Below, one piece after another: positions 10,501 through 22,500 of a DNA stretch of 64,000 nucleotides. A model generated the notes under the pieces. That model was not told the DNA's origin. It did no database searches and saw only the letters and a program-made list of their open reading frames with translations. The stretch is from positions 75,693,542 through 75,757,541 of the forward strand of contig NC_073746.1 in assembly GCF_029784135.1 (NCBI RefSeq), in the 5' to 3' direction. Position numbers and translations under genes: made by a program. The DNA comes from Toxorhynchites rutilus septentrionalis. Lineage: Eukaryota > Arthropoda > Insecta > Diptera > Culicidae. Position 1 is the stretch's first letter. Every line of letters starts with the position of its first letter.

Positions 10501-13500
10501 AGCACTGAAGGAGTTCATCAATTTACCAACCAGTCTTTTTCATTCCTTTTTCTCAACTACTATAAACTGCTTTGTTGGATTTCGCGGATTTATTCATTCA
10601 ACAGCTTCATTACTTTCCAATTAATCATGCCAACCAACCGTCCATGCCGAGTTGACCCGCTTTCTTCAGTAAACCAGATTTAGCTTCAAAACATTCAAAA
10701 TATCCAATCCGTCGATCAAGCCCTGTGTACACACTTAGCTTAGAAAACTGAGCCTTGATTTTTCATCCTTGTTCGGGAACAAATTCCGATCACCACAAAA
10801 GCAATCATCATCAATGAGCTAGATTGTTATGATTTCAACAGCCTGTTTTCGAAGCAATTTTTAAGCTATTGAAACGATTTTTTGGCCGATAAGAGACAAT
10901 CATATAACTTCTTGACAATTCATCTTTCGAATAGAGTGATTATTATACAACTCCTTCCAGCCGGTAAAGAGGTATTAACCTTCAAAACCTTGTACTCTAG
11001 CGTCACTCTCTCGTTTTCGAAACTTACACCCTGGTACAGAAATAAAAGACGTAGTCGTACGTCAAAAATATCTGTCGCTTCCAATCAGTCTAAAGGCCCA
11101 TTTATACGTTGCTAGTAGCTGACTTGACAATGAGCAGCTACTGACCCGGTGGACTCGCTTGACAATTGGTTGACTCGCCTTGTCCGTTCACACAGTGTGA
11201 GCTGCTGGCGAGAAACTAGATACTACGGCACGGGTTTACCAGGGATGCCAGGCGACTTTTCAAATGTCCATCAAACAGTCAGAAACAGCAATCAGGTCCG
11301 AATTTGTCAAATGATTGGTCCAAAATCGACTTCTTTATTGGCAGTTTTCATCTTAGGTTTTCAGTTGAATGTATCATCACACAATTTTATAGCAAAACAA
11401 ACGCTGATCGTGTTTAAAAATACATACTTTGTGCTGAATTTCTTTGAACTGAAGGTACTATCCGAAAAAGCAGAAAGAGAAAAGGATTCGGGCCAGGAAT
11501 TAGATGCAAAGGAGCAACAAATACAATATTGAAGGAACTCTACGATGAGGATCCCCGAGATTACAGAGCAGTGTTGATAATAACACCTGAACAAGTGAAA
11601 AAACTGTTGGATTTAATTGCTCCACGAATACAACGCCAAGATACAGTCATGAGGGATGCTGTACCTGCAAGAGTTAAATTAGAAATGACATTGATGTGCC
11701 TTTGTTTTGGAATATCGTTGGGATTGTTGTCGATATTTTTTAGAATCTCGAAAACATCCATAGCTCAGATAATTCCGAAAGGATGTGATGTTATAAATGG
11801 TAGTCTAAAAGATTTTTTTTTTAAATTTTATTTATTTTGTGAAATGAAAATGATAGTCGATTTGCAGGTGCAATAAATACGCTTCAAAATTTTTAATAAT
11901 GAATGAAAATGTACTTTTTTAAATCGAATATGTATTCTGTTTCTTAGAACAATACTTTTTTTTGTAAGTTGTGATCTGATAATGATTCTATATTAGAGAT
12001 TCTCAAGAAAACTATCTCAAAAAGAAAGCGTGCCCCGCCAGCGTGCAAAACGAAATAACAATTATTTCGTTTAGAAACTATGAGGGTTTTATTTGTTTTT
12101 CCAATAATTTTCAAGTCTATAAATATCTTCACATATTTTCAAATATCTTAAAAATAGAGACATTTCATTACATTTGGCATCACTGATTCGAACGCTAAAT
12201 TCTGTTTTTGACGTTGTGAAGCATGCAAGTGCGAGTAAATTCAAAAAACTTTGAAGTAGCTCGCACGCCGGATCACACATGACAATAACTGGCATGATGT
12301 GTTCACACGGTGTGAGTAGCTGCACTGCAGTAACTGACTAGACCGACTCGTATGCTTACTCGCACCGTCTGAACCCGGCTTAAGTAAATGTTGCACTCGC
12401 TCTTTTTTTTCTCACAACACCCACTTCTCGTTTGTTGGATAAGCGCCAAGCTGTCGAGCGCCAAGCGGGAATGGATTGTATTTCTGAAGATTCATTGTAC
12501 CTCTGTGAAATTGCCAAAAGACGTTATCTTCGCATTGATGGCACTGGATTGAAAAAATTACAAAACAAAATGTGTTTAAATCGCCACTGCTCACTAGGTA
12601 CATTTTTCCTTGAAGCACAGCAAAACGAGGACAGTGCCATCACGAGCAATCAGCAATCACGAGCTCCAGTGTTTCCGTACTTCATTGCATTCTGGACAAA
12701 ACGGGGAACCGGCATGCCCGAATCTATGCAAGTATTGCCTATAACTACCATACCCGGAATTGCGTCAGGTGGAAGTTCGCTTGAACGTGTTTTTGTTCTA
12801 CCCAATCGGTGATGTTTGGGGTGAACTTGTCCATCGTTTTATTCCACGTGAACTCTTAGGCGTGTTATTCCACTCTTGCCCGCATTGCTCTGTACATTTA
12901 CCTTTTTTTTCTTGTAACATATAGCGTCATCGTCTAGAGCAGTGGTACTCAACCTTTTTTTCAAAGGGGCCACAAACAAGGATTAGTTATGGTCCTGCGG
13001 GCCGCGAAAAAAATAAATAATTAAAGAAGGGTGATGTCCAAGACACGCCTACATTGTACATAGAACTACGAAATTATTGTCGGCGATGACAACGATGAAT
13101 AATCATAAGAAAACTCTTTGATACAAATATTTGATAGCAATGACAAGAGCCGATTGTGCTCCCGTGGCCGAGTGGTTAGCGTCATAACTAATATGCCGGG
13201 TGTTCGGGTTCGATTCCCGTTCTGGTCGGGGGAATTTTTCATCAAAGAAATTTCCTCCGACTTGCACTGTGATCACGCGTATTCTAGAGCTTGCCACTCA
13301 GAATGCATTCAAGGCGTGTTATTTGGCATAGAAATCTCAACTAAGTACTAATAAAAATGACGCAAGTAATACTACGTTGAGACGGCGAAGTTCCTCTAGG
13401 AACGTTAGTGCCATTGAAGAAGAAGAAGAAGACAAGAGCCGATAAATGAATGCTTTCACTGAGTGATTAGCGCGAACGTTTCGCGAAGAAATTCGAGTAA

Positions 13501-16500
13501 AGGGTGTGTCACATCAAATTGCATCACGGAAAAAACGCTGTAGAAATTTAATTTTTAGGAATTATATCTTCAGCTTTCGCTTATAATCAGATAAGAGTGT
13601 ATAGATCACGTTGGCCATGCTTAACTGTCAGTTTTTCGTAAATTTGGAAAAATGTCGAACGAAAAAAAGCGTCGTGAATTAATCCTGTGCACTCATTTCG
13701 AGAATCCGGAGTTGTCACATCGGGACATCGGTAAGATGCTGGGAATCGTCCAATCCACGGTCAGCAGAGTACTAAAACGATACTTCGAGAACCTAACCAT
13801 CGACCGGAAGGTGAAGAACGGATAAAATGGATGCTCCGTCAGTGAAAAAGATCACAAGCGCGTAGTTAAGCAGTTTAGACGTGATCCGAGAAGTTCGGTC
13901 CGGGATGTCGCCAATAAGCTGAATTTGTCAAGTTCCTTCGTCCAGCGGACCAAGCAGCGGGAGGGCCTGCGTACATACAAGGTTCAGAAGGCTCCTAACC
14001 GCGACGAAAGGCAAAACATGGTGGGGAAGACGCGAGCCCGGAAGCTGTACACCGAAATGCTGACGAAGCCGCATTGCCTGGTAATGGACGACGAAACCTA
14101 CGTCAAAGCGGACTTTCGTCAGCTGCCGGGCCTGTTGTTCTTCTCCGCAGAGGACAAATTCAGCGTTCCGGAGGAGATTCGCAAGCAGAAACTATCCAAG
14201 TTTGCCAAAAAGTACACCGTGTGGCAAGCGATCTGCTCTTGCGGAAAGCGGAGCGCCCCCTTCGTGATGACCGGCACGGTTAACGGGCAGGTTTAAGGAG
14301 TGTCTACAGAAGCGCTTACTTCCACTATTGAAGCAGCACGAGGGCCCGACCATCTTCTGGCCGGATCTCGCTTCGTGATACTATTCAAAGGACGTGTTGG
14401 AGTGGTACGAGGCCAACGGGGTCACCTTCGTGCCAAAGGAAATGAACCCGCCCAACGCGCCGGAGCTTCGCCCAATAGAGAAATATTGGGCGATTATGAA
14501 GCAGGCCCTCCGGAAGAATCCAAAAGTTGTCAAATCGGAGGCGAACTTCAAGAGAAAATGGATTTCTGTTAAAAAAAACTACAACCTGACGTTGTACAGA
14601 ACCTTATGGACGGGGTAAAGAGGAAGGTGCGAGCATACGGGTTTTGGCTCGAAGTATGAATAAAAAGAAAATGCCAAAAGTTGTTTAATAGTTTTTATTT
14701 TACTGTCTAAAATTTTCAAAAGGATCGGTCTACTGGGCGAATTTCTACAGCGTTTTTTCCGTGATGCAATTTGATGTGACACACCCTTTAGATTGTCAAA
14801 TTAATTCTAAGCATTAACATGTAGTCTTGATTGTTCGCTGTCTTAAGCATTAAAATTGAAATATTGATTTTCTTGAATTTATGAGAAGCTTTTCAGTACC
14901 TTTTTGCAAAATTACATCTCCAACGCAGAACGAAACATCTCAGAAGACACAGAACGGCAACAGAAAATCCGAACCGAATCTATTATGTGGAGGCGCCGGA
15001 GGCGAAAGCAAAGGTTTCGAAACAAATTTTCAGCTTCAGTTTTCCACCGGAGAAAACAAACTCTCAACGCTGAACAATACCTTACGTCTTTTTAACTCGG
15101 AAACAATATTTGATATTACGAAAATTGAATCATCGATTGAAAAAAATCATAAATAAGTCATTCACGATTTATCAGTCTTCCAGCTAGCGACGGGTGGCAG
15201 CACGGCTTTCCAAATGGTTTTTCTCAAAGCCGAGTTGTTTAGTTTAATTTTTCAAATTGACCTCTTTCAAGGCTAGAAGCGAATGAACGGAGAAAGCATA
15301 AAAACTCTATAATTCAAAACAACATCATTATACCAATAAATCCAAACACACTGCTGAATTCACAGAAGCTCTCTTTAGTCAAAAAGAAATATAAAATAGA
15401 TTTGTAGAATGCATCGAAATTTCTAAAATGACTCTTTAGTTGAAATTTTTAGTGGCTCCGAAAAGGACCGATGGGTTTGCGCTATTTTGTAGACACAGGT
15501 GCAGATGGTTGATTCATGATTCATTCTTGTTACAGCGAGATTTTTTTGGTAAATATTTCCGAAAACCTGTCCTTTCCAAAGATGCTCCAGTCCTTCATTC
15601 TTCGGATCATGGTGAGCAAACTTGTTTGTGTTGCTAGCAATACTGTTTCAGTGATAAGTCTGCTGGAGCTACTGATACGTCCAAAATCCGTCAAATATCA
15701 AAATAGTCAACAGTCAAAAGCTTCTCGACTCGTTTTCCCTCCAATTTTTATCGGAATCAATGATGGAATGATCAAGGATGCATCGACGCTTCATAAGCTT
15801 TAAAACCAGTGCTTCGCATATCAGACGAACTTTCAAAATTTGTCTGTCGTAAAAAATTTACAATTCTTGAATCCATCAATCCTTTTATGAACCATGCAAA
15901 ATAAGCAATCCGAAGCTACACATATTCAAGAATTATTTTTTTCTAAATTTTGAAAGACCAGTTGCAGTTTGCGTAATATGACCAATCCACGTTTATACCG
16001 CCCATCGACACAAGCCAAACTTCATAATAAAGTTAATTTTATTACACCATAGCTAGACCTTCTTGGCGTTCTGGCTTTCATGAAACATTCATTCCAATAC
16101 AACGATTTTTTTAAGCTGTGCGGAGTGATTTGTGACACATCACTATTTCCAGGCACCACATCATATCAGCTTTGATAGTATGATTTTCAAACATGAATTC
16201 ATCAATAGTTTTCGAAGAAAAGAAGGAAGAGAATTGGTTGATGCTGAACTGCAGATACTGACGCCAAATGTCAGTAAAACATCGCGAACGCAAAAGTCGT
16301 CTACTTTTGCGCTGTTTACCTTTCGGAAAGACTAAGTTTGTCTACATAAGGTCAAATTAGTCAAATACAACTTTTTGGTATCATAAACTTTCTAATTGCT
16401 GCAATAATCAAAATTCTAATTGGTGGAATTTCATTTTTTCCAGATTGGTGACGAAATCCCCTGGTATTCCCTGATTTTCCCTGACATTGCTTGAATTCCC

Positions 16501-19500
16501 TGATATTTTTTTTCATTTTCATATTTATTCTTATTTTGCAACGTAAGACCAAGTCTTTTTTATGTTACATTGAGTTGTTCCCAGTAGAAAGTGCCATTTA
16601 TCAATTTGGATTTACGAGTTTTAAGTTATACAAAATATTAAAAATTTCTTATCAAAAAATGCTCTTTACAATACACAAATATACTAACTTAACTGAAATA
16701 CTACTACAAGACGGCGCCAGTGGTTGTATGGTTAGCGTAACAGCCTCACAATCCGATCGGCCTGGGTTCAATCCCAGCTGGCGTCGTTGGGATTTTCTGA
16801 GGCGAAAAATCTCTGGTTACGTCTTCCTTCGGAGCGGAAGTAAAAGAAGTTGGCCCGGCTCATGAGTTGTTGAGTCTGATAGGTAGGAACAGGTGGAGTC
16901 GCCTCCCTGATGTCGGTGATTGGCACTAAAGTGGCGGAAATAGGCCGACGAAAAATAAGCGAAGATAAAAAAAAAAAAACTGAAATACTCTTTACATCCT
17001 CGTTTGAAAGCTAAGAATGATTTTTGATTGGAAAGATATACAGGTAATGAATTCCAATGTACGACACCTCGAACAAAAAATGAGTTCCCGTACTTGGTTG
17101 TACGATACCGCGGTAATATGTATTTTTTGTAACGATTGCTCCTCATAATTTGAAGTTTACTGTGCAAATAATTCGGTTGTTTTGTACTCGCGATGTTATG
17201 CAAAAGAAAGCAACAACGAAGTTTGCTGAAATGTATTAATCGACATCCAATAAGTATATGCTGCAGATGTGAAACGCTAGAATACCGACTTAAATTAAAA
17301 ACGTAGCGTATACATGAGTTTAAGGCGACCTTTAATTTATTGAAGGTAGCCACATAAATAGAGTCAAGTAAAAAATCGCATGCTATAAAATACGGGAGAA
17401 TTAAACTTTTAAATAGCATCAGTTTTGTAGCAGTGGATAAGAATGAAGAAGTTCTGGAAAGAGTTCGCAAACAGGCATATATTTTTCCACATTGTGACAT
17501 TACATGATTGTCCCATTCGAAGTTTGATTCGATACGTATACCTAAACTGATTTCGCTGTCGACGAATTGAACAATCTCATTGTTCAACAACAAAACCGGT
17601 TTCAGTGAATCGTTTAAAGAACCACCAATAAAAATTGCATTTGTTTTATTAGCATTCAGTGCTAGTTTATTTTTGCACGCCCATTCATAAATTCTCACTA
17701 TGTCTTCATTAATTTCCTGAGATATTTTAATTGCACATTTTCCTAAACAATTGTAACATATTTGCGCATCATCGACGAAGAGGTGGATTTCGCAATTTTG
17801 AATTACACAAGGGAGGTCATTTATGTATAAGGAGAATAAAATGGGTCCTAATATTGAGCCCTGAGGAACTCCTGATGTTATGGAAAGAAATGACGAAAAA
17901 ACTCCATTATTGAAAACCACCTGCGATCTTGAACACAGATACGATTTAATTAGGTTAACTGCATGATCTGAAAATGTAAATTTCGTTTTTAATTTTTGGC
18001 ACAGTATTTCATGAGAAACGGTGTCAAACGCTTTGGAAAAATCTAAAAGAACTAGGACTACTGGCCTTCCGTTGTCAATCACGACTCCAATATCATCAAA
18101 TACTTTGAGCATTGCTGTTTTTGTACTGTGTTTCGCTCGATAGCCGGACTGAAATGGACTTAACAGGTCATATCTTTTTATATAATTACTTATATTAATT
18201 TTGATTATTTTTTCGAACACCTTTGATAATGCACAAAGGATACTGATAGGTCTCAAGTTGTCCAATGAGCTCAAATGGGTTTTTTTCTTTATGGGTATAA
18301 CTTTGGTTTTTTTCCAAGCATCTGGAAAAACGCTCGTAGTAACTATGTGGTTGAATAGGTGCGTTATTGGTTCAATTAATTTCAAATATTTTCCAAACTA
18401 CTCTATTGTCCTAATTTGGGTGAAGACTCAACGATTAGCCGTTCTCCTGTGATGATATTTTACACGTACGTGGGAAAATCCTTTTTTTTTTATATAAAGA
18501 TACATATTTAATCTACTAACATTACTTAACGAGACAACTTAATAATGTTTCAGAGATTATTTCTTAAGTTTTCGTGGTTGCGTATAATAAATGGTAACGG
18601 GCCAGACGGGCCAACCGGGAGAGTCTGTACCAGAGTATTGACGTGGCTACGCTGGCACGAAGCCGCCTCATGCTGCTTGCCGTTTTGTCATACGCGTAAC
18701 GTACATGGCTCTCAAAATCAAGTCGGTTGTCAATGATCAAACCAAGATATTTTAGCCACCGTTAAAGATATTTTAGTCACCGTTGAAGAAACAATGCTAG
18801 CGAAGCCTGTAATCTTCACGCCCATTGGACTTAGGATAAAGTCTTGTGGTACCCCTGCTGTAACGTAGAAAGGCTTCTGTCCCCTCGCAGTGTCATAAAT
18901 CGGGACTCAATTCTGGAAGTAACCTTTCAGAATCCTACAGAGATAGTTCAGTACCTTCAGTCCGTGCAAAGCTTTGGCGATGACATCCCATCGGGCGCTG
19001 CTGAATGCATTTCTCACGGATGTTACTACGGCATAATACCAATTTCCGCGCCTTTTCGGCATCATTGCTTTGTTGGCTGTTTCGGTGGCTGATAGAATAG
19101 CATCCACTGTGGATCTATCTTGTCGGAACCCTAACTGCATATTCGAAAGTCCATGTTCACTCTCAGTGCACCACGTTAATCTATTGAGAATTACCCGCTC
19201 CAGCAGCTTTTTCAGTGTATAAAAAATGGGCCTATAAGAAGATGGATCGCGTGGTTGCTTTCCTGTCTTTACCATATATCGGGACAGGCATCTTCATCCA
19301 GACCCTTCTGCAGCATTGTCAGAGGATATCTGGGTTCGCTAGCACCGCGGCTTCGACAGCCACATTGAAGATTTCATCTGGGCACGGTGCTTAGTTTACT
19401 TCTAGTTTCTTTGCTGCTTCAATTCTCTTCTGTTGGCACTCTATCGATGTTTTTACCTTTATTAGTATACTGTGCAAGGGGCCAGTTCACCAAATTATGC

Positions 19501-22500
19501 TGTGAAAAAAAACCCTCTGACACTTTTCAGTACATCCGGGAAACCTTCACAAAGCGTCGAAGAACACATGATTTTTGTCAGCATAGCCCCAGGGGTTCGC
19601 ATCGGCAGCACAGATCTTTGCAACAGTTTCTTTTACTAAGCCGGATATCATGCTTGAGTGCGGATTTTGCCACTTGAATGAAAGTGCGTTTCAAAATGTC
19701 TGCATACCACACGTCAGTGGAAAATCTATTTCTGTGGCTGTGGTTATTGTGGCTCTATTCATCTAGCGTCGACTACTCGCTCATTCTTCCCGACATGCGC
19801 ATGTATTTTTATGCGGGATACTCACGGTAATACCGATGTCGGACTGTTCAATCTTGCCTCCGCTGAACTGTCGCGTGCTGCCCTACCAAACGCCTTTGGT
19901 AGCGGTTATGATGTCCTGCTGTGGTCACGAAAGTTGATATGTGCCTTTCCAGGATACTTTGGTAGACAACGCGTATCAGTTGATGCTTCGGCCTTTTAAA
20001 TATTGGCCATACCTCAAATTCAAAGCACGGGACTAAAAAAAAGCTTCAACCACATACCACAGAATTTCAAAGTTCCAATTTATCTGGCATACCCTTGGGA
20101 GGGGATTTCGATGATTTGAATAATCTCACTAGGCTACTATCGCTATAAGGGGATGTAACGGGTGTTAAATAAAAAATGAGATTTTTTTCAATACCTTTCA
20201 GTAACTCAAATAAAGAGCGTAAAATTTTCTTTCTCCAAGAAAATTGCTCTTTGGGCTCCCTAGAAACAGTAGTAGGCGTGTTTGGTTTTGCGGAACAGCA
20301 CGTGCTCCGCGAACGCATTGTACGGTTCTACGAAACGCATTTCCAGCCAGGAAAAAAGTTCACGGTGGCACATTTTAAGGAAGAAAATGTACCTGTCAGT
20401 ACGGTATATCGTATCCTGGGTTCCCTGAACGTAGAGCGGAAGGTCGGAAGTGGTCGTCCGGTGGCGATAATGATGAAGCAGAGGAAGACATCGTTAAAGA
20501 AGCTGTTTGACAACAAGGACGCAACCAGCCTGCGTGACGCCGGTCGGAAATATGGCTGCTCCCACGTATTGATCCATCGGACCCTCAAGATGGAAGGAAT
20601 CGTCTGCAGGAAGAAGACGAGGTCGCCGGAGTACACGGAGGAGCAGATTGAGACGGTTAAATCACAGTGTCGGTGGATGACCAAAAAATACCGCGGGACG
20701 TCTTTCGTTCTGGACGACGAAAGCTATTTTCCGCTGTCCAAAACGCATATTCCAGGAAATGATTATTACTACTCCAGCGACAAGTCATCCACACCGCCTG
20801 AAATGAAATACAAGTTCAAGCACAAGTTTGAAAAAAAGGTTATGTTGTACATCGCCATTTCCGACCGGGGCATTTCAAAGCCTTGGTTTAAGCCGAGCGG
20901 TCTGGCAATCAACCAACAAATCTAGCGAGAAGAGTGCCTCGATAAAATCCTGCTGCCGTTCCTGAACGAGCATCACGCGGATGGGAAGTACGTCTTCTGG
21001 CCGGACAAGGCGTCTTCCCATTACGCCAAGAAGACGCTGACGTAAAGATACCGTTCGTGCCGAAAAATCGTAACTCAACAAACTTGCCCCAGTACCGCCC
21101 AATAGAGGATTTCTTTGGCTCACTCAGTGCCCTAGTGTATAAAAACAATTGGAGGGCAAGGACACGAAGCAGCTGACTACAAGAATCCGGAATTGTATCC
21201 GGAAAATGGACGTAAGTGCAGTACAACGTTCTTGTGAGAGCATCGCGACAAAGTTGCGTCGAACAGCAGACCACGGCCCTTACTCAAACATTCACTGACA
21301 TTGACACTGACAAACAATTTTTTTTAGATGTGATTGAAAAAAATCTCATTTTTTATTTAACACCCGTTATAAAAATTTTCAAATTCGCGCAAAACTAGAA
21401 CAATTGATGTTTCACTGTTTACCTTTCAAAGTATTTTCCGTCAGAGAAAAATATAATTCTTCACTCCTACTTCTTCCACGATTTGAACTGAAGTGGTTTA
21501 CCAAAAGCTTCTTTTTCTTGAATGGCATTAACGTTCCCTGTGAAACTTTTGCCGTCTCAACGTATGCATTAACTAGCGTCATTTATTAATACTTAGTTGA
21601 GATTTCTTAAGCCAAATAACACGCCTTCAATGCATTCCGAGGGGCCAGCTCTAGAATACGCGTGACCTCAGTGCAAGTCGAAGGAAATTTCTGAAGAAAA
21701 ATCCCCCGGCCAGAACGGGAATCGAACCCGAACACCCGGCATGATAATGTGAGACGCTAACCACTCGGCCACGGGTGCACTTTTTACCAAAAACTTAAGA
21801 TCCTCAAATCAGCGGGCTATTCTTCTAGTATCAGACTTTAAAAAAAAAAAGCCGTACCGTAGTCTTTATTCACCCGCTTTCGGAATTGTTTCCCGAAACC
21901 CCTATGGCATCAACCTTTTACCCTCCGAGTCCCGGTGAAACCGAATCTCGCGCCGGGTTTTCAAGTGAAACTTTTAGGATTGCTTCTCAGTCGCTAGAAG
22001 AATATCTTGTCAGCAGAAAGTCAAATAATAGTAATAACGTTTTGAATTTCACGTAAAAAATGGATTTTTCTTTCCCTAACCTAATATATAAAACATACCA
22101 ATAATTGAACTCCTTCTTCAGTCGCTCGAGATGTTCCTTTTTGATCTTCGTTTTGCTCGGCATTTTAACATCGCTGAAAAAGATGTAATCCCACACCTCG
22201 GCGGTCATATCGGTGGCAGTAATACCCAGAGGACTCGGTTTCTCCCCCCGGAAGGAACCATCCTGCAGCAAGTGAACCACCGTGTAGAACGCCATATAAA
22301 TTGTCGAATCCGACAGTGACTCAATCAACCACTGTTCGTCCCATGGCAGTTTTGTTCCCAGTCCGTAGGTTCTGGAGCAGGCGTATTCGTGCAACCAATC
22401 GAGACAATTTTCAAAGTTACGCGCCACTTCCTCGTGATATAATTCCATCGTGTTGAGATGACCGAGGGTCTCCTTTTGCCAGTGCTCTTCGCCGTAGTTC

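Larger units (their letters stand above)
16510..18452 (-). mobile_element. 5'-truncated LINE split by a SINE
   Basis: This is a non-LTR retrotransposon fragment with its reverse transcriptase on the minus strand, a short 3' UTR (16688-16510) and an A-rich 3' tail. TGATATTTT occurs on both sides (16501-16509 and 18453-18461), a plausible 9-bp target duplication. The endonuclease is missing, so the copy is 5' truncated. The protein resembles the Jockey/CR1-L2 group. The SINE at 16703-16977 lies at the end of the reading frame. Confidence 0.85.
7519..22098 (-). other. LeuRS intron 3, 14.6 kb, transposon-filled
   Basis: The intron is bounded by a GTATGT donor and a CTATAG acceptor, read on the minus strand. 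It contains, from low to high coordinate, a hAT-like remnant, a family R copy, a Harbinger element, a hAT fragment with a SINE in it, a DD37E element, a hAT-like piece, a LINE with a SINE in it, an R1 fragment, a second DD37E element and another SINE. Both neighbouring exons are intact, so the insertions appear to be spliced out. Confidence 0.85.

Noticed and set aside
13163..13240. tRNA-Ser/Leu-like gene
   Set aside because: Boxes A and B are present, but the sequence continues into a SINE body and GAAGAA tail, has a target duplication, and occurs three times.
16713..16790. Second tRNA-like gene
   Set aside because: It is the head of a SINE with a 12-bp duplication and poly(A) tail inside a LINE.
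16817..16977. Native C-terminal 53 residues of the reverse transcriptase
   Set aside because: These codons are antisense SINE; the original stop lies in the duplicated target.
21987..22098. C-terminal extension of LeuRS exon 2
   Set aside because: It lies past a GTATGT donor, has no family similarity, and the true continuation is at 7518.
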